Assembly: GCA_964540515.1 (NCBI GenBank)
Contig: CAZIMS010000002.1
Location: forward strand, 124,001-188,000
Length of the DNA stretch: 64,000 nucleotides
Reading direction: 5' to 3'
Source: JAOAGA01 sp964540515
GTDB lineage: Bacteria; CALINM01
Part shown: one piece after another, positions 43,104-52,348 of the stretch
Numbering within the stretch: the first letter of the stretch is position 1
Layout of the letters: each line of letters starts with the position of its first letter
Program-made: the position numbers and the translations under genes
Notes under the pieces: model-generated
The model's database searches: none
What the model saw: only the letters and a program-made list of their open reading frames with translations
What the model was told of the DNA's origin: nothing

Positions 43104-43619
43104 TTATATAACCTTAAGTATCAGCTTTGATATAGGTTCTCTTTGAACTCTTTTGTTTTTATTTTTTATCCAGCCCAAGGCAATTACACAACAGAGCTCA
43201 TATCTATTAGACAACTGACACAACTCTCTTATTGTTTCTGCATTTTTAAGAATCTCTCCTAGCCAGGTGGTTCCTATACCGATAGAGTAGGCGTAAAGAA
43301 GTATATTTTGTATTGCAGCACCAATAGCCATCAAATCTTTCTCTCTATGATAGGAATGTTCTTTATCCATAAAGACGAGTATAAGACTATTTGCCTTTTT
43401 TATGATATCGCCGTAGATTGTATATTGGGCAAGTTGATCCTTAAACTCTCTATTTTTAGCTATTATAAATCTCCATGGTTGATTATTATGCCCTGATGGA
43501 GCATAACTACCTGCTTCTATAAGTTTTTCAAGGATAGATATTGAAATATCTTCATCTGAAAAGTTCCTAACTGTCCTTCTTTCCTTTATATTTGAAAAGA
43601 CCTCATTATCAAAAGACAT
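43104..43619 (-). CDS. Nitroreductase-family FMN protein
   Basis: A 171-aa flavoprotein. The FMN phosphate site RRTVRNFSD lies near residues 14-22, then APSGHNNQPWRFI and a C-terminal IGTTWLGE block, all typical of the NfsB/BluB-like nitroreductase fold. It probably acts as an NAD(P)H oxidoreductase; the substrate cannot be read from the sequence. It is upstream of the fused ManC gene and divergent from the haem-motif histidine kinase. Confidence 0.85.
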   Translation of the reverse strand: MSFDNEVFSNIKERRTVRNFSDEDISISILEKLIEAGSYAPSGHNNQPWRFIIAKNREFKDQLAQYTIYGDIIKKANSLILVFMDKEHSYHREKDLMAIGAAIQNILLYAYSIGIGTTWLGEILKNAETIRELCQLSNRYELCCVIALGWIKNKNKRVQREPISKLILKVI

Positions 43620-43700
43620 ATCTTGAAATTTATCAAAAAAATATTAAAAAGTAAAACAAAATTCCTATTTTAATAATATAAAAAATGTTAAAATAAAAAC

Positions 43701-45338
43701 GTGAGAAAATCTTTTATCATTTTAAGTATAGTCTATCTCCTATTGGTTTTTTTTACGTTCTCTTATAATATTTGGAAGGATAGTTCTTTAAAAGAGATGT
43801 TATACGTACACAACAATATACTCCTTATTAGAGAACAGTTATGGGAGGTAAATGAGGATATTGACCGGTTTTTCTATGATTTAGAAAGGCAGGGACATGA
43901 CAAAGGTGCTTTAGATAAGATACAACCTCTTTTCTTGAGCAAACTTGATAAACTTTCTACTTCACTAGAACATAATCTTGCTAAATATGGTTGTGTTGGG
44001 TGTCATTCCACTTCAGACACATTTATTAAGAAGGTCTTAAATGAAAAGGACGAGCTATTTACTTCAGTCTCTGCTTTTAAAGAGGCTCTATATAAGTTGA
44101 ATGTTGACAAGGAATCTAAAAAAAATCTCTATGACTTAAAAAGGCTTTTGATGAACAAGATATATATTTTAAAAAACTCTTTTAATGCTATGGAAAACAC
44201 TCTACAAAAAAATCTTACGAAAAGATTTAATAAACATAAGAATACAGAAGTTTTTATAGGTTTTTTATCATTAGTATCTATACTTTCTCTTCTTTTTATC
44301 CTCTATAAAAAAATACTGAGAGATACCTTGTTACTAAAGAAGTTAGTAAAAAACATAGAAAACAACAAAGACTTTTTTGGTATAGATATAAACTCCTTTA
44401 GCAATGATGATTTAAAAAATATTTCTAAAACACTTATTGAAAATTTTGAAAAGATTAAAAATACAGATCTTCAACTAAAAAGGCAGATTGACGAAATGGA
44501 GAGCATGAATGAAGAGCTTCAATCAACCAACCAGCAGCTTGAGATGGTTACTGCTGAGTTAGAAGAGATAAAAAATAATTTAGAAAAGAAGGTACAAGAG
44601 AAAACCCTTGAATTAGAAGAGGCATATAAAGAGCTTGAGAGATCGGAGGCGATAAAAAGCAGTTTCCTTCAGAGCATATCTCATGACTTTAAGACCCCCT
44701 TAACACCACTATTTGGGTATTTAAAGTTAATGAAGAATAGAGAGTTGGGAGAGCTTACACCTCTTCAAGAACAAAGTCTCAATATTATGCTAACCTGCGC
44801 TGAAAAGATTTACAATACCATTGATGACTTGATACTTCTTACTAAGTTAGATTTAGATAGAGATGCCTTTTTATTCAAGGATGTAGAACTAAACCAGATA
44901 GTGAAGACTGTCACTACAAGAGTAGAAAAAGAGCTAGAAGAAAAGAGATTGAGATTAATCCTTGATCTAACGGAAATACCAATAATAATTAAAGGAGAGC
45001 ATCTTATATTAATTCAGATGATAATGCATATTATGAGAAACTCAATCAAATACACACCTGAGGGTGGAGTTATAACTATTTCTTTAAGTCAAGAAGATGG
45101 TTATGCTGTTCTAAGAGTGAAGGACAGCGGGCAGGGTATAGCAGATAAGACCTTACAACAAATTAATGAGTATTTTAATACAAAAAATGTTTTTTTAGCA
45201 AAAAGAAGAGATATAATTACCGTGGGATTAAGTATTTTAAAGAAAGTAACTCTTTTACATAACTCCAAAGTATTATACAAGAGCAAAAAGAATGAAGGAA
45301 CTACAGTAGAGATATATTTTCCAACGGCAACAAAATAA
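43701..45338 (+). CDS. Membrane histidine kinase with a periplasmic CXXCH haem-binding motif
   Basis: A 545-aa sensor kinase. TM1 is residues 5-24 and TM2 about 184-202, enclosing a helical periplasmic domain with YGCVGCHST (Cys98, Cys101, His102), a single c-type haem site. A long coiled coil (about 255-315) precedes HisKA with the phospho-acceptor His328 in SISHDFKTPL. HATPase_c has MRNSIKYTPEGG (N box) and VKDSGQGIAD. No response regulator is adjacent. The start is GTG with TAAAAT only 6 nt upstream and no Shine-Dalgarno. Covalent haem attachment is predicted but unproven; a redox or gas-sensing role is inferred. Confidence 0.9.
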   Translation: MRKSFIILSIVYLLLVFFTFSYNIWKDSSLKEMLYVHNNILLIREQLWEVNEDIDRFFYDLERQGHDKGALDKIQPLFLSKLDKLSTSLEHNLAKYGCVGCHSTSDTFIKKVLNEKDELFTSVSAFKEALYKLNVDKESKKNLYDLKRLLMNKIYILKNSFNAMENTLQKNLTKRFNKHKNTEVFIGFLSLVSILSLLFILYKKILRDTLLLKKLVKNIENNKDFFGIDINSFSNDDLKNISKTLIENFEKIKNTDLQLKRQIDEMESMNEELQSTNQQLEMVTAELEEIKNNLEKKVQEKTLELEEAYKELERSEAIKSSFLQSISHDFKTPLTPLFGYLKLMKNRELGELTPLQEQSLNIMLTCAEKIYNTIDDLILLTKLDLDRDAFLFKDVELNQIVKTVTTRVEKELEEKRLRLILDLTEIPIIIKGEHLILIQMIMHIMRNSIKYTPEGGVITISLSQEDGYAVLRVKDSGQGIADKTLQQINEYFNTKNVFLAKRRDIITVGLSILKKVTLLHNSKVLYKSKKNEGTTVEIYFPTATK

Positions 45339-45340
45339 CT

Positions 45341-46030
45341 ATGAAAAAATTGATAGATAAATTTAAAGAAGATATCTCCTGTGTTTTTGAGAGAGACCCT
45401 GCGGCTAGAACATTTATAGAGGTTATATTGTGCTACCCTGGATTTCATGCTCTCATTTTTCATAGGCTCTCTCATTATCTATGGAATAAGAAGTTTTTCT
45501 TTTTGGCAAGGTTTGTATCTCATATTGCAAGGTTTCTTACAGGTATAGAGATACATCCAGGTGCGAAAATAGGAAGAAGATTCTTTATAGATCATGGTAT
45601 GGGAGTTGTTATAGGTGAGACCGCAGAGATTGGTGATGATGTAACTATCTATCATGGCGTTACATTGGGTGGTACCTCCTGGAGAAAAGGCAAAAGACAT
45701 CCTACCATAGGTAACAATGTAGTGATAGGAGCAGGAGCAAAAATATTAGGGCCAATTGTAATAGGAAATAATTGTCTTATAGGTGCAGGGTCAGTGGTTG
45801 TTAAAGATGTGCCTGATGACTCAACTGTTGTTGGGGTTCCAGGAAGAATTACCTACAGAGGAGAGACAAAGGTTAAAATTGATGAGAAGTTGCCAGATCC
45901 AGAAGCACAAGTTATTAAGTGCCTCACTGAACAGTTAAGAGATATAGAAAAAAGATTGATAGAGCTAACCAAGGAACACAAAGAGTTCACCTCCTGTTCT
46001 TTAGAAAGATATCCTGAAAAAGATAAATAA
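45341..46030 (+). CDS. cysE: Serine O-acetyltransferase
   Basis: A 229-aa left-handed beta-helix acetyltransferase that makes O-acetylserine for cysteine synthesis. Conserved blocks are DPAARTFIEVILCYPGF, GIEIHPGAKIGRRFFIDHGMG, GETAEIGDDVTIYHGVTLGG and GNNVVIGAGAKILGPI. The catalytic His lies in DHG and YHGVTLG. It starts 2 nt after the histidine kinase stop. The short N-terminal domain matches the Bacillus-like CysE type. Confidence 0.94.
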   Translation: MKKLIDKFKEDISCVFERDPAARTFIEVILCYPGFHALIFHRLSHYLWNKKFFFLARFVSHIARFLTGIEIHPGAKIGRRFFIDHGMGVVIGETAEIGDDVTIYHGVTLGGTSWRKGKRHPTIGNNVVIGAGAKILGPIVIGNNCLIGAGSVVVKDVPDDSTVVGVPGRITYRGETKVKIDEKLPDPEAQVIKCLTEQLRDIEKRLIELTKEHKEFTSCSLERYPEKDK

Positions 46031-46034
46031 TTCT

Positions 46035-46619
46035 ATGAGAATAGAAGTACTTATAGGCTTTCTGAATAAAAGAGAGAGAAGAGTTATAGCCGAATCTCAC
46101 TATAAACCTGCTTCTGTAATAGTACCTCTTATTTTTAATGATAAAATCTCAGTTCTTTTAACGAAAAGGTCTCTTAATTTGAGTCATCATAAAGGTGAGG
46201 TCTCATTTCCTGGGGGTAGATGTGATAATGAAGATAAGACAAAACTTGATACAGCTCTAAGGGAGCTAAAAGAAGAGATTGGTATTCCTAAAGATGAGGT
46301 CTTAATCTTTGGTCAGCTTGATGATTATGTTAGCATTACACACTTTCATATATCCACCTTCCTCGCTAAAATACCCTATTTCTGTCCCTATTCTTTCAAC
46401 AAAGATGAGATTGATGATATATATCTAATTCCTTTAAAAGATTTTCTTATAAGACATAAAGAGCTGATCCATTCAAAAGATGGAGATGTAAGGACCAATT
46501 ATATTTACACTTTCGAGTCTTTTCGGGTATTTGGTGTTACTGCTCAGATTATTAAGGATCTTATAGATATTTTTGAGAAATCAGGTTTTATCAAAGAAAA
46601 TTACGATCTGATCTTTTAA
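46035..46619 (+). CDS. NUDIX hydrolase, CoA pyrophosphatase (NudL)-like
   Basis: A 194-aa NUDIX protein. The Nudix box is present as VSFPGGRCDNEDKTKLDTAL and RELKEEIGI, with the upstream LTKRSLNLSHHKGEVSFPGG that is typical of the CoA/NADH pyrophosphatase subgroup. It probably cleaves CoA or a related dinucleotide. Its last 39 nt overlap the convergent thioesterase gene. Confidence 0.88.
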   Translation: MRIEVLIGFLNKRERRVIAESHYKPASVIVPLIFNDKISVLLTKRSLNLSHHKGEVSFPGGRCDNEDKTKLDTALRELKEEIGIPKDEVLIFGQLDDYVSITHFHISTFLAKIPYFCPYSFNKDEIDDIYLIPLKDFLIRHKELIHSKDGDVRTNYIYTFESFRVFGVTAQIIKDLIDIFEKSGFIKENYDLIF

Positions 46620-47018
46620 ATCTTCCTTTACATAAAAGGTTCCCTTAGCAGAAGCAATAAGTCCACCCTCATCTTCAATATTTGCTAATCCCTCAAAAAG
46701 TTTTTCCTCTAATTTCCTATTTATCCACCCCATACAGGTAAACTCTGCATCTGTTTTTAGAGGTCTTTTAAATGTTATCTCAAGCTTTCTTGTTACTGTT
46801 ACAATTCCATTAAAATAAAAGGCATACCATAAAACCTCATCAATTATTAAGCTTATTATCCCACCATGAACTATCTCTTTGAAACTCTGAAATTTTTTAT
46901 CTATCTTCCCTTTGATAAGAGCTTTACTATCTAATTTTTCTATTTTAAGATGTAAACCATCAATATTGTTTTTTCCGCAAACAAAACAATTATCTGAGTA
47001 ATATTTGTAGTTTTCCAT
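46581..47018 (-). CDS. PaaI-type hotdog thioesterase
   Basis: A 145-aa single hotdog domain with CFVCGKNNIDGLHLKI near the N-terminus and the conserved FKEIVHGGIISLIIDEVLW helix (HGG followed by an acidic residue). This layout is typical of PaaI/YiiD-like acyl-CoA thioesterases. AAGGAC lies about 6 nt before the ATG. The 3-prime end overlaps the NUDIX gene on the opposite strand by 39 nt. Substrate unknown. Confidence 0.85.
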   Translation of the reverse strand: MENYKYYSDNCFVCGKNNIDGLHLKIEKLDSKALIKGKIDKKFQSFKEIVHGGIISLIIDEVLWYAFYFNGIVTVTRKLEITFKRPLKTDAEFTCMGWINRKLEEKLFEGLANIEDEGGLIASAKGTFYVKEDLKDQIVIFFDKT

Positions 47019-47118
47019 CTTTTGTCCTTAACACAATAGACTTTTCATTATCTATTCCAAATTATACAATAAAATAATATGCTAAGGAAAAACTTTATTA
47101 AAGTTGGAGGTTAAATTT

Positions 47119-47493
47119 ATGGCTATGATAAAAGTTAAGATTTACTATGAAGATACTGATGCTGGTGGGATTGTATATCATGCAAATTATCTTAAGTATT
47201 TAGAGCGAGGGCGAACAGAGTTTCTTGCTGAGAGGGGTATAAATGTTTCAGAGCTACACAAAAATGGGGTTTTGTTCGTGGTCTCTCATATTGAGATTAG
47301 TTATAAAAAACCCGCTTATTTAGGTGATATATTGGAAGTTCATACTGAAATTGCAGAGTTAAAAAAGGTTACCATGTTGATAAAGAATCAGATAAAAAGG
47401 GGTGAAGATATTATCTGTGAAGCCTTTGTGACTATAGCCTGTTTAAACGAAAAATTAAAGCCACAAAGACTTCCAAAGGAGTTATATTTATAA
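47119..47493 (+). CDS. ybgC: Acyl-CoA thioester hydrolase, YbgC/4HBT family
   Basis: A 124-aa hotdog protein with the YbgC signature VKIYYEDTDAGGIVYHANYL, in which the catalytic Asp is in DTDAGG, and YLERGRTEFL. The start is ATG 47119, 8 nt after GGAGG (47106-47110); a TTG at 47104 is in frame but overlaps the ribosome-binding site. Relatives hydrolyse short acyl-CoA or acyl-ACP and belong to the tol-pal cluster in many bacteria, but no tol gene is present here. Confidence 0.9.
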   Translation: MAMIKVKIYYEDTDAGGIVYHANYLKYLERGRTEFLAERGINVSELHKNGVLFVVSHIEISYKKPAYLGDILEVHTEIAELKKVTMLIKNQIKRGEDIICEAFVTIACLNEKLKPQRLPKELYL

Positions 47494-47494
47494 T

Positions 47495-48391
47495 ATGTTA
47501 GCAAGATATTTGTCCTTAAGCTTAAATGAGTTTAAAGATAAAATTGATAAATTATACGACCTTTTAACCTCCTGCACACTCTGTCCAAACAATTGTAAAG
47601 TTAACAGGATTAATAAGGAAAGGGGGTTTTGTAGAGTAGGAAATAGACCTTACATATCAAGCTATGGCGCCCATTTTGGCGAAGAGCCGCCTATAACAGG
47701 TTATAGGGGTTCAGGTACAATATTTTTTACTTACTGTAATCTAAGATGTATTTATTGCCAAAATTATAGCATTAGTCAGTTAGGAGAGGGAAAAGAGATA
47801 GATATATTGAGTCTTTCAGATATTATGCTTAATCTTCAAAAACAGGGCTGCCATAATATAAACCTTGTTACTCCTACCCATCAGATACCCTTTATAATTG
47901 AGGCAGTATATATTGCCTCTAAAAAAGGTCTTTCTATTCCATTAGTTTATAACAGTGGTGGCTACGAATCTCTCAGTACTCTTAAAATTTTAGATGGAGT
48001 TGTAGATATTTATATGCCTGATTTTAAGTATTTTGATAATAAAATAGCAGAGGAGCTATCAGGTATAAAAAATTATGTAGATGTGTCAAAGATAGCAATA
48101 AAGGAGATGCATAGGCAAGTAGGTGACTTAGTAATTAATGATGGCATTGCTTTAAGAGGAGTTCTTATTAGGCATCTTGTATTGCCAGAAAATATATCTG
48201 GATCAGATGAACTATTAAAATTTATTGCAGAGGAGATTTCCCTAGAAACTTACATAAATATAATGGATCAGTATTATCCATGCTTTAGAGCGGCCACATT
48301 CCCACCCCTTGATAGAAGAATAACTAAGAAAGAGCTTTCTAACGTCCTTGAGATGGCAAAAAAATTAGGTTTTAAAAGAATTTACTATTAA
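47495..48391 (+). CDS. PflA-like radical SAM protein (COG1313 type)
   Basis: A 298-aa radical SAM enzyme. The N-terminal Cys cluster CTLCPNNCKVNR...GFCRVG resembles that of glycyl-radical-activase-like proteins. The SAM cluster is TYCNLRCIYCQN (CX3CX2C). The motifs YGAHFGEEPPITG and YMPDFKYFD are typical of the YjjW/COG1313 group of unknown function found in anaerobes. No glycyl-radical enzyme is nearby. It starts 1 nt after ybgC and ends 1 nt before the convergent cytochrome gene. Confidence 0.85.
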   Translation: MLARYLSLSLNEFKDKIDKLYDLLTSCTLCPNNCKVNRINKERGFCRVGNRPYISSYGAHFGEEPPITGYRGSGTIFFTYCNLRCIYCQNYSISQLGEGKEIDILSLSDIMLNLQKQGCHNINLVTPTHQIPFIIEAVYIASKKGLSIPLVYNSGGYESLSTLKILDGVVDIYMPDFKYFDNKIAEELSGIKNYVDVSKIAIKEMHRQVGDLVINDGIALRGVLIRHLVLPENISGSDELLKFIAEEISLETYINIMDQYYPCFRAATFPPLDRRITKKELSNVLEMAKKLGFKRIYY

Positions 48392-48392
48392 T

Positions 48393-48911
48393 CTATTTTT
48401 CTGGGTAAACTAATTTTACATAATGACAGTAGTCGCATTTCTTCAGATCTTTTTCTTTTGCGTGGCACTCACCAGTAAAGCAGCCAACCATAGAAGGTCT
48501 ATTGGTTGAGTAGTTACTAATGTCATGGGCAACATTTGAATGGCATTCAAGACATTTCATGTTTGTCTTTTTACCGTCCATGTGGGCATAATGGTTCATC
48601 TTTATAATTTTTTTGCCCTTTACTTCCTTTTCAAATCTAATCTTCTCGTGACAACTTTCGCATCTTTTATTGACAAATTCAGGACTGCTATTGAAATGTT
48701 TTGATATGCTAAAAGCTGATTCATCATGACAGCCTGCACAGGTAGAGTTTTTTAGGTTATGGGCAAAGGAGGTTCTTACAAGATTCTTCTCTTTGAAATG
48801 ACACAGTCCGCAATAAAAATTAGAAGATGTGGTCGTTTTTAGAAGTATAGATATGCTAACCACTATTATAATTGACACGAGTACTATAGCATACTTATAA
48901 CTATTATTCAT
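48393..48911 (-). CDS. NapC/NirT-like membrane-anchored multihaem cytochrome c
   Basis: A 172-aa protein with an N-terminal signal anchor (about 6-24) and no cleavage site. There are five CXXCH motifs (CGLC, CAGC, CESC, CLEC and CDYC, each followed by H) and one CX4CH (CFTGECH), so up to six haems. The layout resembles NapC/NrfH-type quinol dehydrogenases. I prefer ATG 48911, which has GGAG 8 nt upstream. The in-frame ATG at 48923 overlaps the upstream stop (TAATG) and adds four residues. It is the last gene of the redox-complex operon. Confidence 0.87.
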   Translation of the reverse strand: MNNSYKYAIVLVSIIIVVSISILLKTTTSSNFYCGLCHFKEKNLVRTSFAHNLKNSTCAGCHDESAFSISKHFNSSPEFVNKRCESCHEKIRFEKEVKGKKIIKMNHYAHMDGKKTNMKCLECHSNVAHDISNYSTNRPSMVGCFTGECHAKEKDLKKCDYCHYVKLVYPEK

Positions 48912-48922
48912 TTCGAGCTCCA

Positions 48923-50800
48923 TTAAGCCTTTTTGATGGAGATTATTTTACAACTATATAAAGGTTGCCCGTAATTTTGGGTCTTAGAAATATCATTTAA
49001 ACTAATATCTTCATTATTCCACCAGATATATTTAATCTCCTTATCCTTACTTTTAAAATTAATTTTCCTATTTGTATAGTGATTAATATCTGCTGGAACC
49101 TTAAATCTCCTAAGGGCTATAGTATTATTTGCTATTCCTTCCATTACAAAGCATTTAACCTTTAAATCTTTGGTCTCTGTTTTTATCTCTATCAAATCTC
49201 CATGCTTTATTTTATATTTTTCAGCAAGGTTTTTATTAATAAATACTCTATTAAAGTTTGAAGTTTCTTCAGCCCATTTACTACCTCTTGTGGAAAAACT
49301 TAAGATATTGTCTTCGTAAAGATAAAAAGACAACTCCTCTTTGTTTTCTATTATTTCCTTATTATCTATTTGAGGAGATACCATTGATATCTTTATGGAT
49401 TTTAAAGAGGAGTTAATATATGCTTTTCTTGTTGGTAACTTGCTGTCAAGAGTTATTGCAATTTCAGAAACATCTTTTATGCCAAAGGGAGCTTTGAAAT
49501 TAAGAATTTTCTGAAATATAAGCTCAATATTATCTTTTTTCCTAAGCTCAACTGATTCCACACCGCCCTCAATAGAAGGAGTAGTAATCATTGCATAAAA
49601 ACCTTTTTTATCTCTCTTGATATAAAGCTCTTCCTTTTCTGTAAAGAAGTTAATTGGTAATATAAGGTCTGCATATTTTGATATCTCTGAATGATGACTA
49701 CCCATATAAATTATAAATGGTATGCTTTTTAACCTTTCTACCAATCCATAATAGTAGTCAGTGAGAATAGGGTCTATCCCATAAATAAATAAAGTGTGTA
49801 TATCTTCTGTTAAGATATTAAAAGGTCTTGAAGTAATTGGATTGTTATAAAAAAAGGTGCCACCTTCTTTATTTAGAGAATTAAGATTTTTTGCTAAATT
49901 TATAATGGATATTAGTGCTCTCATCCCTTCGACTGTATCTGTAAGATAGCTATCAAAGGTTAGACAAACTCTCTTGGAGCTTTTAATTTTTGTTATAAGC
50001 TCTGAAAAGTCAGATTGATTAATATTTAATCTTTTGTAAACTTCTTCGTAATTAATGTTTGGACTTTTACTTAAGGCATTAGTGATAAGAGATATTAGAT
50101 AAGGGATTTCAGAAATATTGGTTGGTATCCATCTTTCACCTAAGGCTGTTCCTCTTGTAACCATGGGAGAAAAAGAAATAACCTTTCTACCACTTTCTAT
50201 TAGATAGTTTGATACCTCGATAAAATTACCATAATTAACAATATCTCCACCAAAATTTAATACTAAATCGGCATTCTCTATATCAAAATAGACCTTATCA
50301 GCGCCAATGAATGTTTTTAGTGAGCTCTCTTTATAAAAACTAATCTTTTTGGACATACTTGAGAGATAATATCTGTCACCTTCACCCTTTGCATAGGCTA
50401 TTGTATGAAATCTATCTTTATTAAATCTTTCTTTTAGTATCTCTAAGGCTCTATCATAATCAAGGGGGTTAAAAATTACCTTTCCCTTATCGCCTTTTCT
50501 TATTAGAGGAGTTTTTATACGACCTTCGTTATAAATAATGTTATGATAAGCAAATATCTTGGGACACAATCCCTTTTTATCTTTATTAATGATAGAAAAA
50601 ATATTTTCCCTCTTTTTTAATATTTCTAACTTGCAGTAACTATCACAGAGTGGGCAGATAGACTCAGCTCTCTCAAGTCGAGAAGGTGGGAAGGGCTTCC
50701 ACAAATTGTAAGGATTGCTTTCCTCTGTATTAAAGGGGACTACACTACCTATCCCTATTAGCCCTGTAAGTTTTAAAAATTCCCTTCTTTTAATATCCAT
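48923..50800 (-). CDS. Molybdopterin-oxidoreductase-family subunit, possibly cofactor-less (QrcB/ActB-like)
   Basis: A 625-aa protein of the DMSO-reductase fold with a TAT-like signal (KRREFLKLTG, residues 4-13). It has one N-terminal [4Fe-4S] site, CPLCDSYC followed 27 residues later by CPK. The region that normally provides Cys, Sec or Ser to molybdenum (around SFYKESSLKTFIGAD) has no Cys, and the chain is about 100 residues shorter than PsrA/PhsA. GDLIEIKTETKDLKVKC marks the C-terminal domain. Together with NrfD and four-cluster FeS subunits this resembles the QrcB subunit, which has no Mo. A Ser-ligated active enzyme cannot be excluded. Confidence 0.82.
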   Translation of the reverse strand: MDIKRREFLKLTGLIGIGSVVPFNTEESNPYNLWKPFPPSRLERAESICPLCDSYCKLEILKKRENIFSIINKDKKGLCPKIFAYHNIIYNEGRIKTPLIRKGDKGKVIFNPLDYDRALEILKERFNKDRFHTIAYAKGEGDRYYLSSMSKKISFYKESSLKTFIGADKVYFDIENADLVLNFGGDIVNYGNFIEVSNYLIESGRKVISFSPMVTRGTALGERWIPTNISEIPYLISLITNALSKSPNINYEEVYKRLNINQSDFSELITKIKSSKRVCLTFDSYLTDTVEGMRALISIINLAKNLNSLNKEGGTFFYNNPITSRPFNILTEDIHTLFIYGIDPILTDYYYGLVERLKSIPFIIYMGSHHSEISKYADLILPINFFTEKEELYIKRDKKGFYAMITTPSIEGGVESVELRKKDNIELIFQKILNFKAPFGIKDVSEIAITLDSKLPTRKAYINSSLKSIKISMVSPQIDNKEIIENKEELSFYLYEDNILSFSTRGSKWAEETSNFNRVFINKNLAEKYKIKHGDLIEIKTETKDLKVKCFVMEGIANNTIALRRFKVPADINHYTNRKINFKSKDKEIKYIWWNNEDISLNDISKTQNYGQPLYSCKIISIKKA

Positions 50801-50808
50801 AGTGTCCT

Positions 50809-51705
50809 CTATACTAAAGGAATATGTTCGCCACCGACTACTACATTATATCTCATGATAAAGATACCTATCATAATAACAACTGCAGTTAAAACATATA
50901 TCCAGTTTTTTCTAAATTTAGGTATAGCAAAGATTATCATAGGTATTATCTTTCCTATTAAGACTTCTAAGATTAAGAAGGTAAAGCCAAAAAAACCAGT
51001 AGTCATATGAATAGTGGCGTGTATTCCTTCTTTATGTCCCATGTAGTGAGTGACCATATCTGATAAAACCAAGAAAAGGTCGAAGATAATTATCCATATA
51101 AGCATATTTCCAAGAGTAAAAAGTAGTTCTGAGCTAATCTTTTTCTCTTTAGTAAAAAAATAACCCTGTATGGCGCAAACAATCATCATTAAAGCTATAC
51201 CTGATATCATGGCTGAGACAAGAAATAATAGAGGCATAATTGGTGTTGCCCATACAACCCTTGCTTTTGCTACTGCAAGAACAAAACCAGTGTAACCATG
51301 AACAGCAATAGCTGAAGGGATTCCAATAATACCTAAAATTTTTGCCATCTTATTATTCTCTTTAAACATATAATAGCCATAAATGATACATACTATAGGG
51401 TAAATTGTTAATAAGAAGGAGCCCCAAGATAAAGGTGATGTAGGATTTATGAATACGAAAAGATGCCAAGCCTTCATTGGGTGACCAGAGTGCAGAAGTA
51501 AAGCAAGAGGAGCCATAATTAGTAAGAGGGCAGCAAGAACAACACCTGGTTTAGCAAGGGGTTTAAACTTTTCAAATCCAAAAACGTATCTTAGCGAAGA
51601 TAGAATAAAGGACCCAGCACTTAAGCCAGTTAAGTAAAAATAAATGGTAATATATAAACCAAATGTTTCCTGCATTGGCACATTATACAATAGAGTTACA
51701 TCCAT
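50809..51705 (-). CDS. NrfD/PsrC-family membrane quinone-interacting subunit
   Basis: A 298-aa inner-membrane protein with eight hydrophobic segments. TGLSAGSFILSSLRYVFG, PLALLLHSGHPMKAWHLF and PTSPLSWGSFLL are typical NrfD/PsrC/QrcD motifs, and YTGFVLAVAKARVVW follows. This family binds menaquinone and couples it to the FeS subunit. AGGAGG lies about 8 nt before the ATG. It follows the ferredoxin gene after a 58-nt gap and precedes the molybdopterin-like gene. Confidence 0.9.
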   Translation of the reverse strand: MDVTLLYNVPMQETFGLYITIYFYLTGLSAGSFILSSLRYVFGFEKFKPLAKPGVVLAALLLIMAPLALLLHSGHPMKAWHLFVFINPTSPLSWGSFLLTIYPIVCIIYGYYMFKENNKMAKILGIIGIPSAIAVHGYTGFVLAVAKARVVWATPIMPLLFLVSAMISGIALMMIVCAIQGYFFTKEKKISSELLFTLGNMLIWIIIFDLFLVLSDMVTHYMGHKEGIHATIHMTTGFFGFTFLILEVLIGKIIPMIIFAIPKFRKNWIYVLTAVVIMIGIFIMRYNVVVGGEHIPLV

Positions 51706-51763
51706 CTAGAGTTCCTCCTGTTACCCCTTAACCCGATCAAATCAAACACAAATAAAACATAAC

Positions 51764-52348
51764 TTATGGCATCCCCTTTTTATCAGCTAAGGCACCATCA
51801 AGATTGACATAGAAAACATAGGGGATATTACCTGTATCTTCTTTCAAAACAGTAACACTGTTATTTGTGATAAATTTAGTTATCTCACTATTTTTATCAT
51901 TCAAATCTCCAAAGATCATAACATTATTTGGACAGGAGATGACACAGGCTGGTCTCTCTCCTTCCGTAACTCTATGAAGACAGAAGTCGCACTTCTGAAC
52001 TATACCCAGTAATGGATTAATGTGTCTCATAGCATAGGGGCAGGCAGCGAGACAGTAACCGCATCCGATGCATCTGTGGGGTTCTACTATAACTATGCCA
52101 TCTTCTCTCTTAATAGAGGCTTTTACAGGACATACTGTTACACAGGTAGGATTATCACAGTTATTACAGAGTAAGGGTAAATAAACCTTTGTAACATTGG
52201 GGTAGTTGCCCTTTATACCTTCCTTTACCCAGATTCTCCAAATAGAGATAGGAACTTTATTTTCAAGTTTGCAAGAGAGCTCGCAGCTATGGCAGCCTAT
52301 GCATTTTCTTAGATCAATAACCATTCCATATCTTTTAGTGGCTTTCAT
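51764..52348 (-). CDS. Four-cluster ferredoxin subunit (NrfC/PsrB/QrcC-like)
   Basis: A 194-aa iron-sulfur protein with 16 cluster Cys in four sets: CIGCHSCELSCK, CNNCDNPTCVTVCP, CIGCGYCLAACP, and CDFC with CVISCP. This is the DmsB/NrfC pattern that wires a catalytic subunit to an NrfD-type membrane partner. It has no TAT signal of its own, so export as a passenger of the RR-bearing subunit is likely. The start overlaps the cytochrome stop by 14 nt. Confidence 0.93.
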   Translation of the reverse strand: MKATKRYGMVIDLRKCIGCHSCELSCKLENKVPISIWRIWVKEGIKGNYPNVTKVYLPLLCNNCDNPTCVTVCPVKASIKREDGIVIVEPHRCIGCGYCLAACPYAMRHINPLLGIVQKCDFCLHRVTEGERPACVISCPNNVMIFGDLNDKNSEITKFITNNSVTVLKEDTGNIPYVFYVNLDGALADKKGMP

